Shown here in pieces: positions 52,526-61,345 of a stretch of DNA of 64,000 bases; position 1 is the first letter of the stretch, and the number at the start of each line of letters is the position of its first letter. The stretch is taken from the NCBI GenBank assembly GCA_045636265.1, contig JAZTXD010000078.1, forward strand, positions 62,001-126,000, written 5' to 3'. The stretch comes from Flemingiibacterium sp045636265. GTDB taxonomy: Bacteria > Bacillota > Clostridia > Oscillospirales > CAG-272. Below the pieces are notes generated by a model. The model was not told the DNA's origin and did not search any database. It saw only the letters and a list, made by a program, of their open reading frames with translations. A program made the translations under genes and the position numbers.

Positions 52526-52860
52526 CCTCGTGCCAAGATGGCACGAAGCGAAATAGAGAGTGGTATGGGTCAAAATGACCCATACCAAAACGAAAATCCT
52601 CCATACATAGTGCTTATGCACACCGCCTAAGACCACGCCGTAAATCTTCAAGGAAGGAGGCTCAACATAGTCTGCGGTACGGTTGACGGCAAGAACGAGG
52701 GAGATTAGAGACGAGCCACCTTACGGTATAGGGCTCTGTCCTATACTGTAACAAGCATAGCAAACGTGGCTACGCCCGCTTGCCCGTCTTTGCTTCGGCG
52801 CAAAGACACTTTAGGGAGGTGTCCCTAATACCCTCGGAATCTACAACACAGGAGGACAAT
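52526..52860. other. Gene-free stretch with palindromes, candidate oriT
   Basis: 335 bases without a gene, directly before MobC and relaxase. Palindromes CGTGCCA-AGA-TGGCACG (52529-52545) and GGTATGGGTCA-AAA-TGACCCATACC (52562-52586) are followed by a G/C-mixed region with GAGGCTC, ATAGGG/CCTAT and TTAGGGA/TCCCTAA inverted pairs. The position makes it the best candidate for the origin of transfer; no nick site is identified. Confidence 0.5.
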
Positions 52861-53127
52861 ATTATCGAAAACAAAAAGAAAGAAGAAGTGATCCGCTTCA
52901 AGACAACGACGGATCATAAAGCAAAAATCGAACGTGCTGCCGAAAAGCGAGGACTTACGGTATCCGAGTATCTTCGCCAATCGGTCAATGCAAAGATGAG
53001 TCGCGAACGTCCGATGGATTGGTATCCCACCATTGAACGTCTTGAAACCATCTGCGCGGGAGCAGATGGAGAAACGAGAGCAGCACTAATTGATCTCATC
53101 CGTTCACTCTACAAAGGGGGGGCTTGA
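52861..53127 (+). CDS. mobC: MobC-like relaxosome protein (88 aa)
   Basis: Ribbon-helix-helix accessory protein: IRFKTTTDHKAKIERAAEKRG and LTVSEYLRQSVN are the typical MobC segment. No ATG, GTG or TTG lies at proper distance from the strong AGGAGG at 52850-52855; ATT 52861 is spaced five bases from it and is my tentative start. GTG at VIRFK is the alternative and would shorten it by ten residues. The stop overlaps the relaxase ATG by one base. Confidence 0.72.
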   Translation: MIENKKKEEVIRFKTTTDHKAKIERAAEKRGLTVSEYLRQSVNAKMSRERPMDWYPTIERLETICAGADGETRAALIDLIRSLYKGGA

Positions 53128-54515
53128 TGGCAGTAACGTCAATATGGGCGGTGCATCGGTCTATCAAGGATGCTTTGGATTACGCTGCCAATCCCGAAAA
53201 GACCGAGAACCCGAATGAAGAAGATCTCCGTCGTCTTATGGATTACGCCGAAAATCCCGACAAGACGGAACAAAGGTATCTGATCAGCGGTGTGAACTGT
53301 CTGCCCGAGTTTGCCTATGAACGAATGATGGAGACCAAGCGAAGATACGGAAAGTACGGCGGTATCGTCGCCTACCACGGATACCAAAGCTTCAAGCCCG
53401 GTGAGGTCACACCTGAGCAATGCCACGCGCTCGGGGTGGAGCTTGCCAAACGGTTGTGGGGTGACAAATATGAGGTGCTTGTAGCCAGCCACCGAGATCA
53501 TGAGCATCTGCACAACCACTTTATTCTCAATAGCGTTAGCTTCAAGGACGGAGAAAAATTCCATTGCCCGCCGTACTATCACGATACAGTAATGGCACCT
53601 GAGTCGGACAAGCTCTGTCTTGAACACAATCTCTCGGTTATTCAGAACCCACAGAGAAAACGCGCTCCATACGTCGCGTATATGGCTGAGAAGAAAGGTA
53701 AGCCATCTCACAGAACGCTATTGAAGATGGACATCGACGATGCTATCGCGGATTGTATGTTGCCAAGTCATTTGCAATTTGCATTAATCCGCCGCGGTTA
53801 CACCTATTTGCGAGGGAAGGAGTACAAGCATCCGTGTGTGATCGCAAAAGGATGGAAGCGCCCTATCCGTATTGACAATCTCGGGGAGCGTTACACACCC
53901 GAAGCTATCGAGAAAAGGATTCTTTCAAGGCGGGAATATCGCACGCCGTACTATCCGAGCCGCCCGCCGCTTTACGAGATTTGGAAACGGCGCAAGGGAT
54001 ACGATCAGCACAATACCGTGGAGCTTATTTTTATGATCGTGCTTGAACTATTCGGCATTGATACAAGCGGCAAAGTGATTCCGAACGACAACTACCAAGA
54101 GCCGCTTTCACCCGCCATGCGCCAAGAGCAGATCTATTTAGAGCGATATATGGAAACGGTCAATCTTATCAATCGCAATGATCTTGGTGCTACCGAAAAA
54201 GTACAGGAGTTCATCAACGACAAGGAGGCAGAGATGGCTATGATGCTTTCGGCACGTAACAAGATCGACAACCGCCGCCGCAGAGCCACTACCGATGCTG
54301 AAAAAGACGAATGTTCACTTAAGCGTAAAGCAATCTCAAAAGAATTGAAAATGCTTCGCCACGATATCAACTTGGCTAAGGGGATATTCCCAATGATCGA
54401 CAATCTAAAAGAAAAGCTCCGCATCGAAATGGAGCAAGAACAAGAAATGTTCCCGAGAGAAACGGGAGCGCAAATCAAATCTAAAATTAAAAGAAATGAG
54501 GGCAGAAACAGATGA
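53127..54515 (+). CDS. MobP-type relaxase (462 aa)
   Basis: DNA-nicking relaxase of mobilizable elements. The metal-binding histidine motif is SHRDHEHLHNHF (about residues 112-123). The N-terminus has an extra copy-like pair of segments (YAANPEKTENPNEEDL and YAENPDKTEQ), usual for this Firmicutes family. The C-terminal half is helical and charged. It should nick oriT in the preceding gap and rely on a helper conjugative element, since no transfer apparatus is seen. Confidence 0.9.
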   Translation: MAVTSIWAVHRSIKDALDYAANPEKTENPNEEDLRRLMDYAENPDKTEQRYLISGVNCLPEFAYERMMETKRRYGKYGGIVAYHGYQSFKPGEVTPEQCHALGVELAKRLWGDKYEVLVASHRDHEHLHNHFILNSVSFKDGEKFHCPPYYHDTVMAPESDKLCLEHNLSVIQNPQRKRAPYVAYMAEKKGKPSHRTLLKMDIDDAIADCMLPSHLQFALIRRGYTYLRGKEYKHPCVIAKGWKRPIRIDNLGERYTPEAIEKRILSRREYRTPYYPSRPPLYEIWKRRKGYDQHNTVELIFMIVLELFGIDTSGKVIPNDNYQEPLSPAMRQEQIYLERYMETVNLINRNDLGATEKVQEFINDKEAEMAMMLSARNKIDNRRRRATTDAEKDECSLKRKAISKELKMLRHDINLAKGIFPMIDNLKEKLRIEMEQEQEMFPRETGAQIKSKIKRNEGRNR

Positions 54516-55411
54516 TAACCAATTCAAACAAAAGAATCGAGACCACCGTTAATTACAATTTGGATATGTTCACTCCGATGAACAACCACCCATTCCAAGT
54601 CCGCGATGACAGCGATATGCAGCAGTTGATGGAGAGCATCAAGGAGTACGGCGTAATTGTGCCGATCCTTGTCCGCCCCAATCCAATTGAGGGCGGAGCA
54701 AAGTATGAGATCGTTTCGGGACACCGTCGATATGAAGCCTGCAAGCGTCTTGGCATTGAGGATATCCCCGTGATCGTTCGCAACTTGGATGATGACGAGG
54801 CAATTCTTGCAATGGTGGATTCTAATCTTCACAGAGAGCAATTGCTCCCCTCAGAAAAAGCATTCGCGTACAAAATGAAGTTTGATGCACTCAAACGGCA
54901 GGGAGCAAGGAGTGATTTAACTTCGGAGCAAGTTGCACCAAAGTTATCGACCGAGATTATCGCAGAACAAGAGAACACGAGCAAGGACACGATCAAACGG
55001 TATATCCGTTTGACAAAGCTGATCAAGCCCCTGCTTGATTTAGTGGACGAGGGTAAAATCGCACTGACACCTGCTGAAAAATTATCTTTTCTCAAGGAGG
55101 AAGAACAACGCGCTCTTGCTGAGTTGATTCAAGACTATGAAGCCACCCCGTCGCTTTCTCAGGCGGTAAAGCTGAAAGAAATGAGCGCGATGCAGCTGCT
55201 TGACGCGGATATGATGTTCGAGATTATGAGCAGCCCGAAGCCAAATCAAAAAGAAATGCTAAAGCTTGATTTGGAAGCACTTCGAGATTTCTTTCCCGAT
55301 TATACTCCGAAAGATATTGAAAGTGCAATTCTGCGAATCTTAAGCGAGTGGAAAAAGAAAGAACTAAACAAAGTTCAGAGCCGCAACAGTTGGGATAGAG
55401 ACGGGAGGTAA
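54512..55411 (+). CDS. ParB/RepB/Spo0J-family partition-like protein (299 aa)
   Basis: ParB N-terminal domain with IVSGHRRYEACKRLGIEDIPV (the GHRRY box) at about residues 68-90, then LHREQLLPSEKAFAYKMKFD and an HTH-containing part (ENTSKDTIKRYIRL). It starts inside the relaxase stop (ATGA), so it is coupled to mobilization. A palindrome in the coding sequence (54920-54944) encodes LTSEQVAPK. Confidence 0.88.
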   Translation: MITNSNKRIETTVNYNLDMFTPMNNHPFQVRDDSDMQQLMESIKEYGVIVPILVRPNPIEGGAKYEIVSGHRRYEACKRLGIEDIPVIVRNLDDDEAILAMVDSNLHREQLLPSEKAFAYKMKFDALKRQGARSDLTSEQVAPKLSTEIIAEQENTSKDTIKRYIRLTKLIKPLLDLVDEGKIALTPAEKLSFLKEEEQRALAELIQDYEATPSLSQAVKLKEMSAMQLLDADMMFEIMSSPKPNQKEMLKLDLEALRDFFPDYTPKDIESAILRILSEWKKKELNKVQSRNSWDRDGR

Positions 55412-55416
55412 AATAT

Positions 55417-55644
55417 TTGGAATTGATGAAGCGAACAATATATTTTCTGTTATGGCTGATTCAAGATAAAAGTGCCGAATATAAACCTCGTTCTTATATT
55501 CCAAAGCACGAGATCGAAGCAATCGTTCGTACCTTCTTTCCGGCGGTAGCAGCATTCTTTGAAACAGAAGAAGGCAATCGCGAGTTTGAGGAATGGAAGG
55601 CAAAGAAAGAAGCTGAGAAGAACGCCAAGGAGAAATCCGCCTAA
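55417..55644 (+). CDS. Small element protein, copy 1 (75 aa)
   Basis: TTG start with GGAGG eight bases upstream, five bases after the ParB stop. The protein has a hydrophobic beginning, PRSY, an EIEAIVRTFFPAVAAFFETEE helix region and a Lys/Glu-rich end. Family unknown, but the same ~60 residues are encoded again at 59927-60136, so it travels with this element type. Usual at the end of mobilizable elements by its position. Confidence 0.7.
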   Translation: MELMKRTIYFLLWLIQDKSAEYKPRSYIPKHEIEAIVRTFFPAVAAFFETEEGNREFEEWKAKKEAEKNAKEKSA

Positions 55645-55880
55645 ACAGAAAACCTGTGCCGCGTATCGCGACACAGGCATACATAAAAGCTTCATCATAA
55701 ACTTAATGAAACCGTACCCGATAGGTAATTGCTTGTCGGGTACGGTTTTCCTTTTTATCTACAGCTATGTTGTGTGCAAAAAACAAAGAATCCGAACGCA
55801 TCCCCAATTAGGAATAAGTTCGGATTATCTTTGTTTGGTCTGAGTGAAGTGACTTGAACTTGCGGCCTCTACCACCCCAA
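55449..55880 (+). repeat. ~430-bp direct repeat, copy 1
   Basis: From TGATTCAAGATAAAAGTG onward this segment matches 59943-60372 with scattered differences. It contains most of the small element gene, a terminator (AACCGTACCCGA/TCGGGTACGGTT, 55710-55747) and the tRNA-like half. It is the right end of an integrated element. Confidence 0.88.
55836..55880 (-). tRNA. 3' half of a tRNA-Pro-like gene, decayed att copy 1
   Basis: On the minus strand it runs from the anticodon-loop-like TTGGGGT through GGTAG, a variable part AGGCC and the T-loop TTCAAGT to CACTCAGACCA. The T-stem is broken by CACTT in place of CTTGT. There is no 5' half nearby, so it is not a functional tRNA. Confidence 0.6.
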
Positions 55881-56307
55881 TGGGCCTATGCACCAGGATT
55901 TTGAGGCTTTATCGTGCCATATCTCGGAATATCGTGCCGTATTTACGCTTTTTACGCCCTTTTTGGCGATTTTCGTGTTACCCCTTCTATGTACATTTGG
56001 TGCATAATCATACCTACTATGCACCAACACTATGCACCAACACTATACACTGAATCACTATGCAATCGGCAAAATCGGGGGCTTCGGTACTTTTATTGTA
56101 ACTTTGTTTGGTTCATTTGTCAAGTGCATTTGGGAAAATTCCTTATTGTTTATATTTATGTCCATACGCCAACCACTTACTAAAACATTGATTTTGCAAA
56201 GAATTAACAAATGCTTGCAGTATTCTTCTTGACAAAGCGAGTATAATAAGCTATAATATTGTTACAATATTATTGCACTGCAACAAATCACTAAACGAGG
56301 TGTCAGC
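55881..56307. other. Gene-free spacer with 13-bp repeats and a promoter
   Basis: CTATGCACCAACA occurs twice in tandem at 56017-56042 and a partial inverted copy (TTTGGTGCATAA) at 55997-56008. A sigma-A promoter for the next gene is at 56229-56257 (TTGACA, 17 bases, TATAAT). No coding sequence supported. Confidence 0.65.
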
Positions 56308-57597
56308 ATGAAAGTAATCGAAAGAAAAAAGTATCTTGATGAGCTTATCGCAAAAAAGGAAAATGGCTCAATCAAAATTATTACCGGTATCAGAAGATGC
56401 GGAAAAAGTTTTTTGCTTTTTGAAATATATTATGACTACCTATATTCACTTGGAATCGACAAGGATCACATAATCACTCTTGCTCTTGATGATGACGCAA
56501 ATCGTGAATACCGTGATCCGGATAAGCTATCAGAGTATTTACGCTCAAAAGTAACAGATAAAGAAAAAACATACTACATTTTACTCGATGAAGTGCAGTT
56601 TGCCATATCGGATGAAGAACTGAAAAGCGGTGAGCAAATCAGACTATACGGTGTTCTCAATGGACTTTTACGATTAAGAAACGTTGATATTTATGTCACC
56701 GGAAGTAACTCTAAGTTTTTATCCTCCGATGTTATGACAGAATTCCGGGGCAGAGGCGATGAAGTACGTGTTCTTCCTCTTTCTTTTGCTGAATTTTTTT
56801 CTGCATACGATGGGGACAAATACGAGGCGTTCAATGAGTATTCCACTTACGGTGGTTTGCCATTGGTGCTGGCACGCAAAGGTGATAAAGAAAAATCGAA
56901 GTACTTGACGGATCTGCTTAACAATCTGTATATAAAAGATGTAATAGAGCGAAACAAGCTTCAGGGAAACGTTATTATGGAGTCACTTGTTGATATCTTG
57001 GCTTCTTCCGTCGGATCACTGACCAATCCGCCCAAGCTCGCAAATACATTTTCTTCAAATCAGTTAAAAACAAATGCCAATACCATATCCACTTATATAG
57101 AACATTTAAGAAACGCATTTATATTAGAACGTGCGGAAAGATACGATGTTAAGGGTAAAAAGTATATCAGTAGCCCGTACAAATATTATTTTACCGACAT
57201 CGGAATCCGTAATGCTAAGTTGAATTTTCGCCAACAGGAACAAACTCACATTATGGAAAACATTATCTACAACGAGCTTATAATGCGCGGGTACAATGTG
57301 GACGTCGGAGTTGTGGATTACTTCGGTACTGATAAAACCGGAAAGCGTGTTTTAATTCATTCGGAAGTAGATTTTGTTTGCAATGTAGGTAGTCAAAGAT
57401 ACTATATTCAGTCTGCTTTTTCAATTCCAGACGAAGAAAAAATGAAGCAAGAGCAGGCTTCTCTCGATCATATAGGAGATTCGTTCAAGAAAATTATTAT
57501 TGTACAGGACCATGTTAAGGCTTGGAGAAATGAAAAAGGCTATTTAATTATGAATATATTGGATTTCTTACTTGATGAAAACAGCCTTGATAATTGA
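56308..57597 (+). CDS. AAA ATPase with DUF4143 (429 aa)
   Basis: Member of the AAA_14/DUF4143 group, very common in gut anaerobes. P-loop GIRRCGKSFLL near residue 27; Walker B-like YYILLDEVQF near 90; VTGSNSKFLSSD sensor segment near 130. The DUF4143 C-terminal domain contains NTISTYIEHLRNAFILERAE and a nuclease-like EVDFVC. The cellular role is unknown, with nuclease or toxin links proposed. It has its own promoter at 56229-56257. It is cargo of the middle element. Confidence 0.9.
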   Translation: MKVIERKKYLDELIAKKENGSIKIITGIRRCGKSFLLFEIYYDYLYSLGIDKDHIITLALDDDANREYRDPDKLSEYLRSKVTDKEKTYYILLDEVQFAISDEELKSGEQIRLYGVLNGLLRLRNVDIYVTGSNSKFLSSDVMTEFRGRGDEVRVLPLSFAEFFSAYDGDKYEAFNEYSTYGGLPLVLARKGDKEKSKYLTDLLNNLYIKDVIERNKLQGNVIMESLVDILASSVGSLTNPPKLANTFSSNQLKTNANTISTYIEHLRNAFILERAERYDVKGKKYISSPYKYYFTDIGIRNAKLNFRQQEQTHIMENIIYNELIMRGYNVDVGVVDYFGTDKTGKRVLIHSEVDFVCNVGSQRYYIQSAFSIPDEEKMKQEQASLDHIGDSFKKIIIVQDHVKAWRNEKGYLIMNILDFLLDENSLDN

Positions 57598-57986
57598 TAT
57601 TTTTTACGAAAGACTAATGGTACAGCCTTTATATAGAAATAGAATGACAGAAAATGAGCATAGACTAAGACTTCAATTCCTCCGCAAAGTAATATCATTA
57701 TACGACAGTTTGTCAAATTACGATTATTGTATTACAAAAGTTATCGCCGAGAATAGCGTAAAGACTAATCTCGGCGGCATTCTTTTAGTCGATTATTACT
57801 CACTACATAATTCCAGCAATAAACGCGACAACAATCACAAAATTCCGGCTCAATTTGCCTCAAAAATCACAAAATTCCGAAATAACATAATTATTTCGCA
57901 AAATTTCGCAAAAAACACTGTAGATTTCGTTATCGTTTCGCTAAATTTTGTTATCATTTCGCTAAATTTCGCTATTATGCGAAATC
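57598..57986. repeat. Spacer with AT-rich 21-bp repeats
   Basis: TTTCGCTAAATTT recurs at 21-base spacing at about 57938-57975, with flanking TTTCG/CGAAA elements at 57876-57920 and 57977-57982. The open frame across it overlaps both flanking genes and is biased only by the repeat, so I do not call a gene. Confidence 0.6.
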
Positions 57987-59330
57987 TCACTCCCGAATCC
58001 GCCTCTCATACTCCTCAATTCGCACCTTCCCGGCAATCGCCTTATCTCTATACATCTTTGCCCAATCCGACCAGGTCCGAAATTCGGACTTGGTCATTTT
58101 CTTTTTGAGAACCCTTGCATAGTGATTCTTGTACGCCCGATTGTACGCAAGCCAAACAGGATCGCTCTTGCACTTCTCCTCATACTTCTTGTGCGCACCA
58201 ATATCGCGGCAGGTTTTGCCGCTTGTTCCCTTCACTGCACGCTCGCAGAAGTCGTAGTACCGCCCCGATGTCAGCAGGAAATACTTGCCGCAATGCACAC
58301 ACCGCTTGGGAATAAATCCGCTACGCAGTCCGCGAAAGAAATCGAAGTATAGAAACGCCGACAGGCTGTTGAACGTATATACATCGCACCAGAGGGATTT
58401 GTTTCCTTGCTTGATTGGCTTACATTCAAGCGACATCACGCCAGAGGGCTTGATGATTTGCCGTTCCTCCACCTTTACATATTTCTCGTAAACCTCTGCA
58501 ATCTCTGCATCCGTCAAAAACTTGACACGTGAGTGAATGTATTCATCGAGAAATCGCCCGTAGGTATCCGCCAAATGTGTCAGCGTGTCGAGCAGATCGA
58601 TGTACGGCTCAATCAGCGCACGCAGATCGTTGTTGAGAAGCTCCGCGCCGAGATAATCCTCCAGCTCCTGATCGTCGTTGTACCAGTAAGGCTGAAAGTG
58701 ACGCATATCGTCCTTTGACGTCAAAACCGATTCGAGCACGTGGCTGTCGTAGAAGCCGTAGTCACGCTCCTTATACCTTACATCCTCATGAAAAGAGTAC
58801 TGCTCGGTGGGATCTTCAAAGCCTTCCTCGTAATCTTCTTCATCCTCCTCGAGGGGATCGAACATTTTCTTTATGGTATCTTCGGGTACACCACGCTCGC
58901 GCATTTTTTCTTTCTCATCATCCTGCTCCGCACGTGTTGCTCGGTCGTCGTAGTGCTTATCAAACATCGACGAGTGCAGACTGAGGCAGTGAATCAGATC
59001 CTCGTGATCAAACGTGTCTGGATTCGTTATATACCGGTACAGCGGGAGCTTACACAAAAGCTCCTTCACGTCGTTCAGAACCTTTTGCGCTCTGTATACG
59101 TTCTTGTCGTAATTCTCCCAAGCGCTGTAATTTACATCAAATTTGAACAGCATAGTCTGCAGTAAGGATTTTAACTCATCACGCATAAGTGCGAGATCAT
59201 GCTCGGGATGATAATCGAACAGCTTGCAGAGCACCTCGCAAGTTTGATAATGATGCTTTTTATCTATGATACAAGTATTCCCCGAATAATACGCGGTAAT
59301 CTTAAACGGATTCTGCGGCAGCTTCGCCAT
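57987..59330 (-). CDS. DUF6076 domain protein (447 aa)
   Basis: The C-terminal part has RCVHCGKYFLLTSGRYYDFCE, then a second Cys (GKTCRDIG), a zinc-finger-like unit characteristic of DUF6076 and similar proteins. The middle is strongly acidic (PLEEDEEDYEEGFEDP). No membrane segment. Often found as cargo in clostridial mobile elements; function unknown. Opposite orientation to its neighbours. Confidence 0.8.
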   Translation of the reverse strand: MAKLPQNPFKITAYYSGNTCIIDKKHHYQTCEVLCKLFDYHPEHDLALMRDELKSLLQTMLFKFDVNYSAWENYDKNVYRAQKVLNDVKELLCKLPLYRYITNPDTFDHEDLIHCLSLHSSMFDKHYDDRATRAEQDDEKEKMRERGVPEDTIKKMFDPLEEDEEDYEEGFEDPTEQYSFHEDVRYKERDYGFYDSHVLESVLTSKDDMRHFQPYWYNDDQELEDYLGAELLNNDLRALIEPYIDLLDTLTHLADTYGRFLDEYIHSRVKFLTDAEIAEVYEKYVKVEERQIIKPSGVMSLECKPIKQGNKSLWCDVYTFNSLSAFLYFDFFRGLRSGFIPKRCVHCGKYFLLTSGRYYDFCERAVKGTSGKTCRDIGAHKKYEEKCKSDPVWLAYNRAYKNHYARVLKKKMTKSEFRTWSDWAKMYRDKAIAGKVRIEEYERRIRE

Positions 59331-59679
59331 GAAAAATCACTCCCTCACGCAAAAATAGTCGAAAAATTTACAAACTTTTTTATTTCTGTTTAGCAATCTC
59401 GTTGTCATCAAAAAATATTTTTCGCCAAAAAATCTTTTCAAAATGTCAGATAAATGAGTTTAATTGTGTCAAAAAGCATTGCTGTATAAGGCAAAATCAA
59501 ATATATGAATATTTTGTAAATCTGTGTCGGTTAGATAACAAAATAGATAACCGTAGAGATAGTATACATTATCTATTGTGTTTTGTCAAGATGTGTGGTA
59601 AAATTTTGTTGTCGACAAAACAAGGCTCCGACGATCTGCGCAGAGTATGTTCGGAGTACAAAAAACACGGAGGTAAATA
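59331..59679. other. AT-rich gene-free stretch
   Basis: No gene supported. It contains the small palindrome TTGTCGACAA near 59610 and AT-rich tracts upstream of the truncated RepA-like gene, whose promoter should be here. The open frame at 59402-59683 has no ribosome site and no recognisable protein. Confidence 0.5.
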
Positions 59680-59961
59680 TTGAACGGAGAATTTAATTTC
59701 GATGAAGAATTACGACGGCAGCAGCTTGAGTTCCTTGGACTCGCAGGCCTTGATACACGGGATGCGGACACGCTGGTGAGCACGCCGATGAAGTCAACGC
59801 CCTTCGTTGTGTCCGAGCTGATACCGCAGGGGCTTCACATCATCGGCGGCGCATCGAAGATCGGTAAATCGTGGCTGATGCTTTGGCTCGGGTTACGGGT
59901 TGCACGCGGTGAGCCGATATGGAATTATGAAACAAGTCAAGGTATGGTTGATTCAAGATAA
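59680..59961 (+). pseudogene. Truncated RepA-like AAA ATPase gene
   Basis: The first ~85 codons match the N-terminus of plasmid RepA/AAA_25 helicases: MKSTPFVVSELIPQGLHIIGG, Walker A GGASKIGKSWLML, and LGLRVARGEP. Homology stops at about 59940, exactly where the repeated segment begins, and the frame ends 20 bases later. TTG start after GGAGG. The rest of the protein has been lost. Confidence 0.8.
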
Positions 59962-60136
59962 AAGTGCTGAATATAAACCTCGCTCTTATGTCCCAAAATA
60001 TGAGATCGAAGCAATCGTTCGTACTTTCTTCCCAGCGGTAGCTGCATTCTTTGAAACCGAAGAAGGTAATCGTGAGTTTGAGGAATGGAAGGCTAAGAAA
60101 GAAGCAGAGAAGAACGCCAAGGAGAAATCCGCCTAA
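59927..60136 (+). CDS. Small element protein, copy 2 (69 aa)
   Basis: Nearly identical to the 55417-55644 product from WLIQDKSAEYKPRSY onward. Here the start is an ATG (MKQVKVW) lying inside the RepA-like remnant, with no good ribosome site, so expression is doubtful. Confidence 0.5.
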   Translation: MKQVKVWLIQDKSAEYKPRSYVPKYEIEAIVRTFFPAVAAFFETEEGNREFEEWKAKKEAEKNAKEKSA

Positions 60137-60372
60137 ACAGAAAACCTGTGCCGCGTATCGCGACACAGGCATACATAAAAGCTTCATCATAAACTTAATG
60201 AAACCGTACCCGATAGGTGGTTGCTTGTCGGGTACGTTTTTCCTTTTTATCTACAGCTATGTTGTGTGCAAAAAACAAAGAATCCGAACGCATCCCCAAT
60301 TAGGAATAAGTTCGGATTATCTTTGTTTGGTCTGAGTGACAAGACTTGAACTTGCGGCCTCTACCACCCCAA
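59943..60372 (+). repeat. ~430-bp direct repeat, copy 2
   Basis: Matches 55449-55880, including the terminator (here one G shorter) and the tRNA-like half. It marks the end of a second integration at the same site. Confidence 0.88.
60328..60372 (-). tRNA. 3' half of a tRNA-Pro(GGG)-like gene, att copy 2
   Basis: Minus strand: TTGGGGT (T33, anticodon GGG, G37), stem GGTAG, AGGCC, T-arm GCAAG-TTCAAGT-CTTGT and acceptor CACTCAG-A-CCA. All pair sensibly but the 5' half is missing, as expected for one side of an integration into the anticodon loop. Confidence 0.65.
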
Positions 60373-60725
60373 GGCAAATTTTGCGTTTGCTGTTCCCTGC
60401 TCTTTTCACATATCAGAGCGCGAGTCCCGCGCGGTTGGTATTCCAAGCAAAAAGCAATGTTCGCACTATCTATTGTCGCGTGCATTGTTCATTATCCGAA
60501 AGTATACACAGCCGTCCGCGTCCTATTCAGCCATAGCCATATAAACGCATACAGCAAAACCAAATCTCGCCATAGCGAATAGTACACAAAGAAATACAGC
60601 AATGCCCCTGTAACGCTCGTACACGCGATACAAGGGCTTTTTTGCTGTTTATATACATCCATGCACCCCACAGTGTTAGAATGTATTTTTGGATTGGCTG
60701 TAGGGTTTTGCATAGGGTGTATCAG
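60373..60725. other. Gene-free left end of the rolling-circle element
   Basis: No gene supported. A terminator-like stem GCCCCTGTA/TACAAGGGC (60604-60637) followed by TTTTTT points rightward. Confidence 0.55.
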
Positions 60726-61193
60726 TTATTGCGTTAGCATTTTGTGAGGCTGATATTTTATTCCTTTTTCTTTTGCTTCTTTTATTTTTTGTAAATTATA
60801 TCCGTTTACATATGTGTTTTCCTCTGTATTGAAAAATGGTTTTCTTTCACGGTGAAATCCCGTAATCCAATCGATTGATATATTATAAAATAATGCTATT
60901 AGAGATAATTTCATTATGTTCACTGAATACCCCTCTTGTTCATATCTCCAATATTCTTTTTGTGATACATCAAGTATATTTGCAAGTTCTTCTTGTGTAA
61001 GTTTGTTTTCTTTACGTAATAGTTTAATATTCCTATTTATCATTGTGTATTCAGATGTTTTGTATCTTTCTATGTGTGGTAGTTGTGCTATTGCCTCATC
61101 CATTCCAAGTTCTTTTTTTGTTTGCTGGAATTTTTCCCATTGCTCCGCTGTTAGTTCTTCTTTTAGTATCGTATCGTTTAAAATATTTGACAT
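60726..61193 (-). CDS. Phage-type XRE repressor (155 aa)
   Basis: A helix-turn-helix in the middle (about residues 55-110): NIKLLRKENKLTQEELANIL and QKEYWRYEQEGY. Acidic N-terminal helix. It is divergent from the rightward genes, and paired operators lie in the intergenic region. Probably keeps the integrated element silent. Confidence 0.85.
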   Translation of the reverse strand: MSNILNDTILKEELTAEQWEKFQQTKKELGMDEAIAQLPHIERYKTSEYTMINRNIKLLRKENKLTQEELANILDVSQKEYWRYEQEGYSVNIMKLSLIALFYNISIDWITGFHRERKPFFNTEENTYVNGYNLQKIKEAKEKGIKYQPHKMLTQ

Positions 61194-61221
61194 ATATACC
61201 TCACAAATTTTTATTTACCCC

Positions 61222-61272
61222 TTGACAAACGGCACATCTGCCGTTATAATATAAATATGGCATATCTGCCGT
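61222..61272. promoter_or_regulatory. Divergent promoter with two repressor operators
   Basis: Rightward promoter TTGACA (61222-61227), 17 bases, TATAAT (61245-61250). ACGGCACATCTGCCGT (61229-61244) fills the spacer, and ATGGCATATCTGCCGT (61257-61272) lies 28 bases on. The leftward repressor promoter probably overlaps the second site (TTTACG, 16 bases, TATATT). Confidence 0.8.
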
Positions 61273-61345
61273 AAATACATTATAGCGCATGTTTTATTGT
61301 TTGTCAAGGATTTTTTAATAAATTAAAAGTTCAAAGGAGAATCAC

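Noticed and set aside
57572..58108. 178-residue rightward open frame
   Set aside because: It overlaps both flanking genes, has no ribosome site and is held open by AT-rich repeats.
59402..59683. 93-residue rightward frame before the RepA relic
   Set aside because: No start signal, unusual composition and no recognisable protein.
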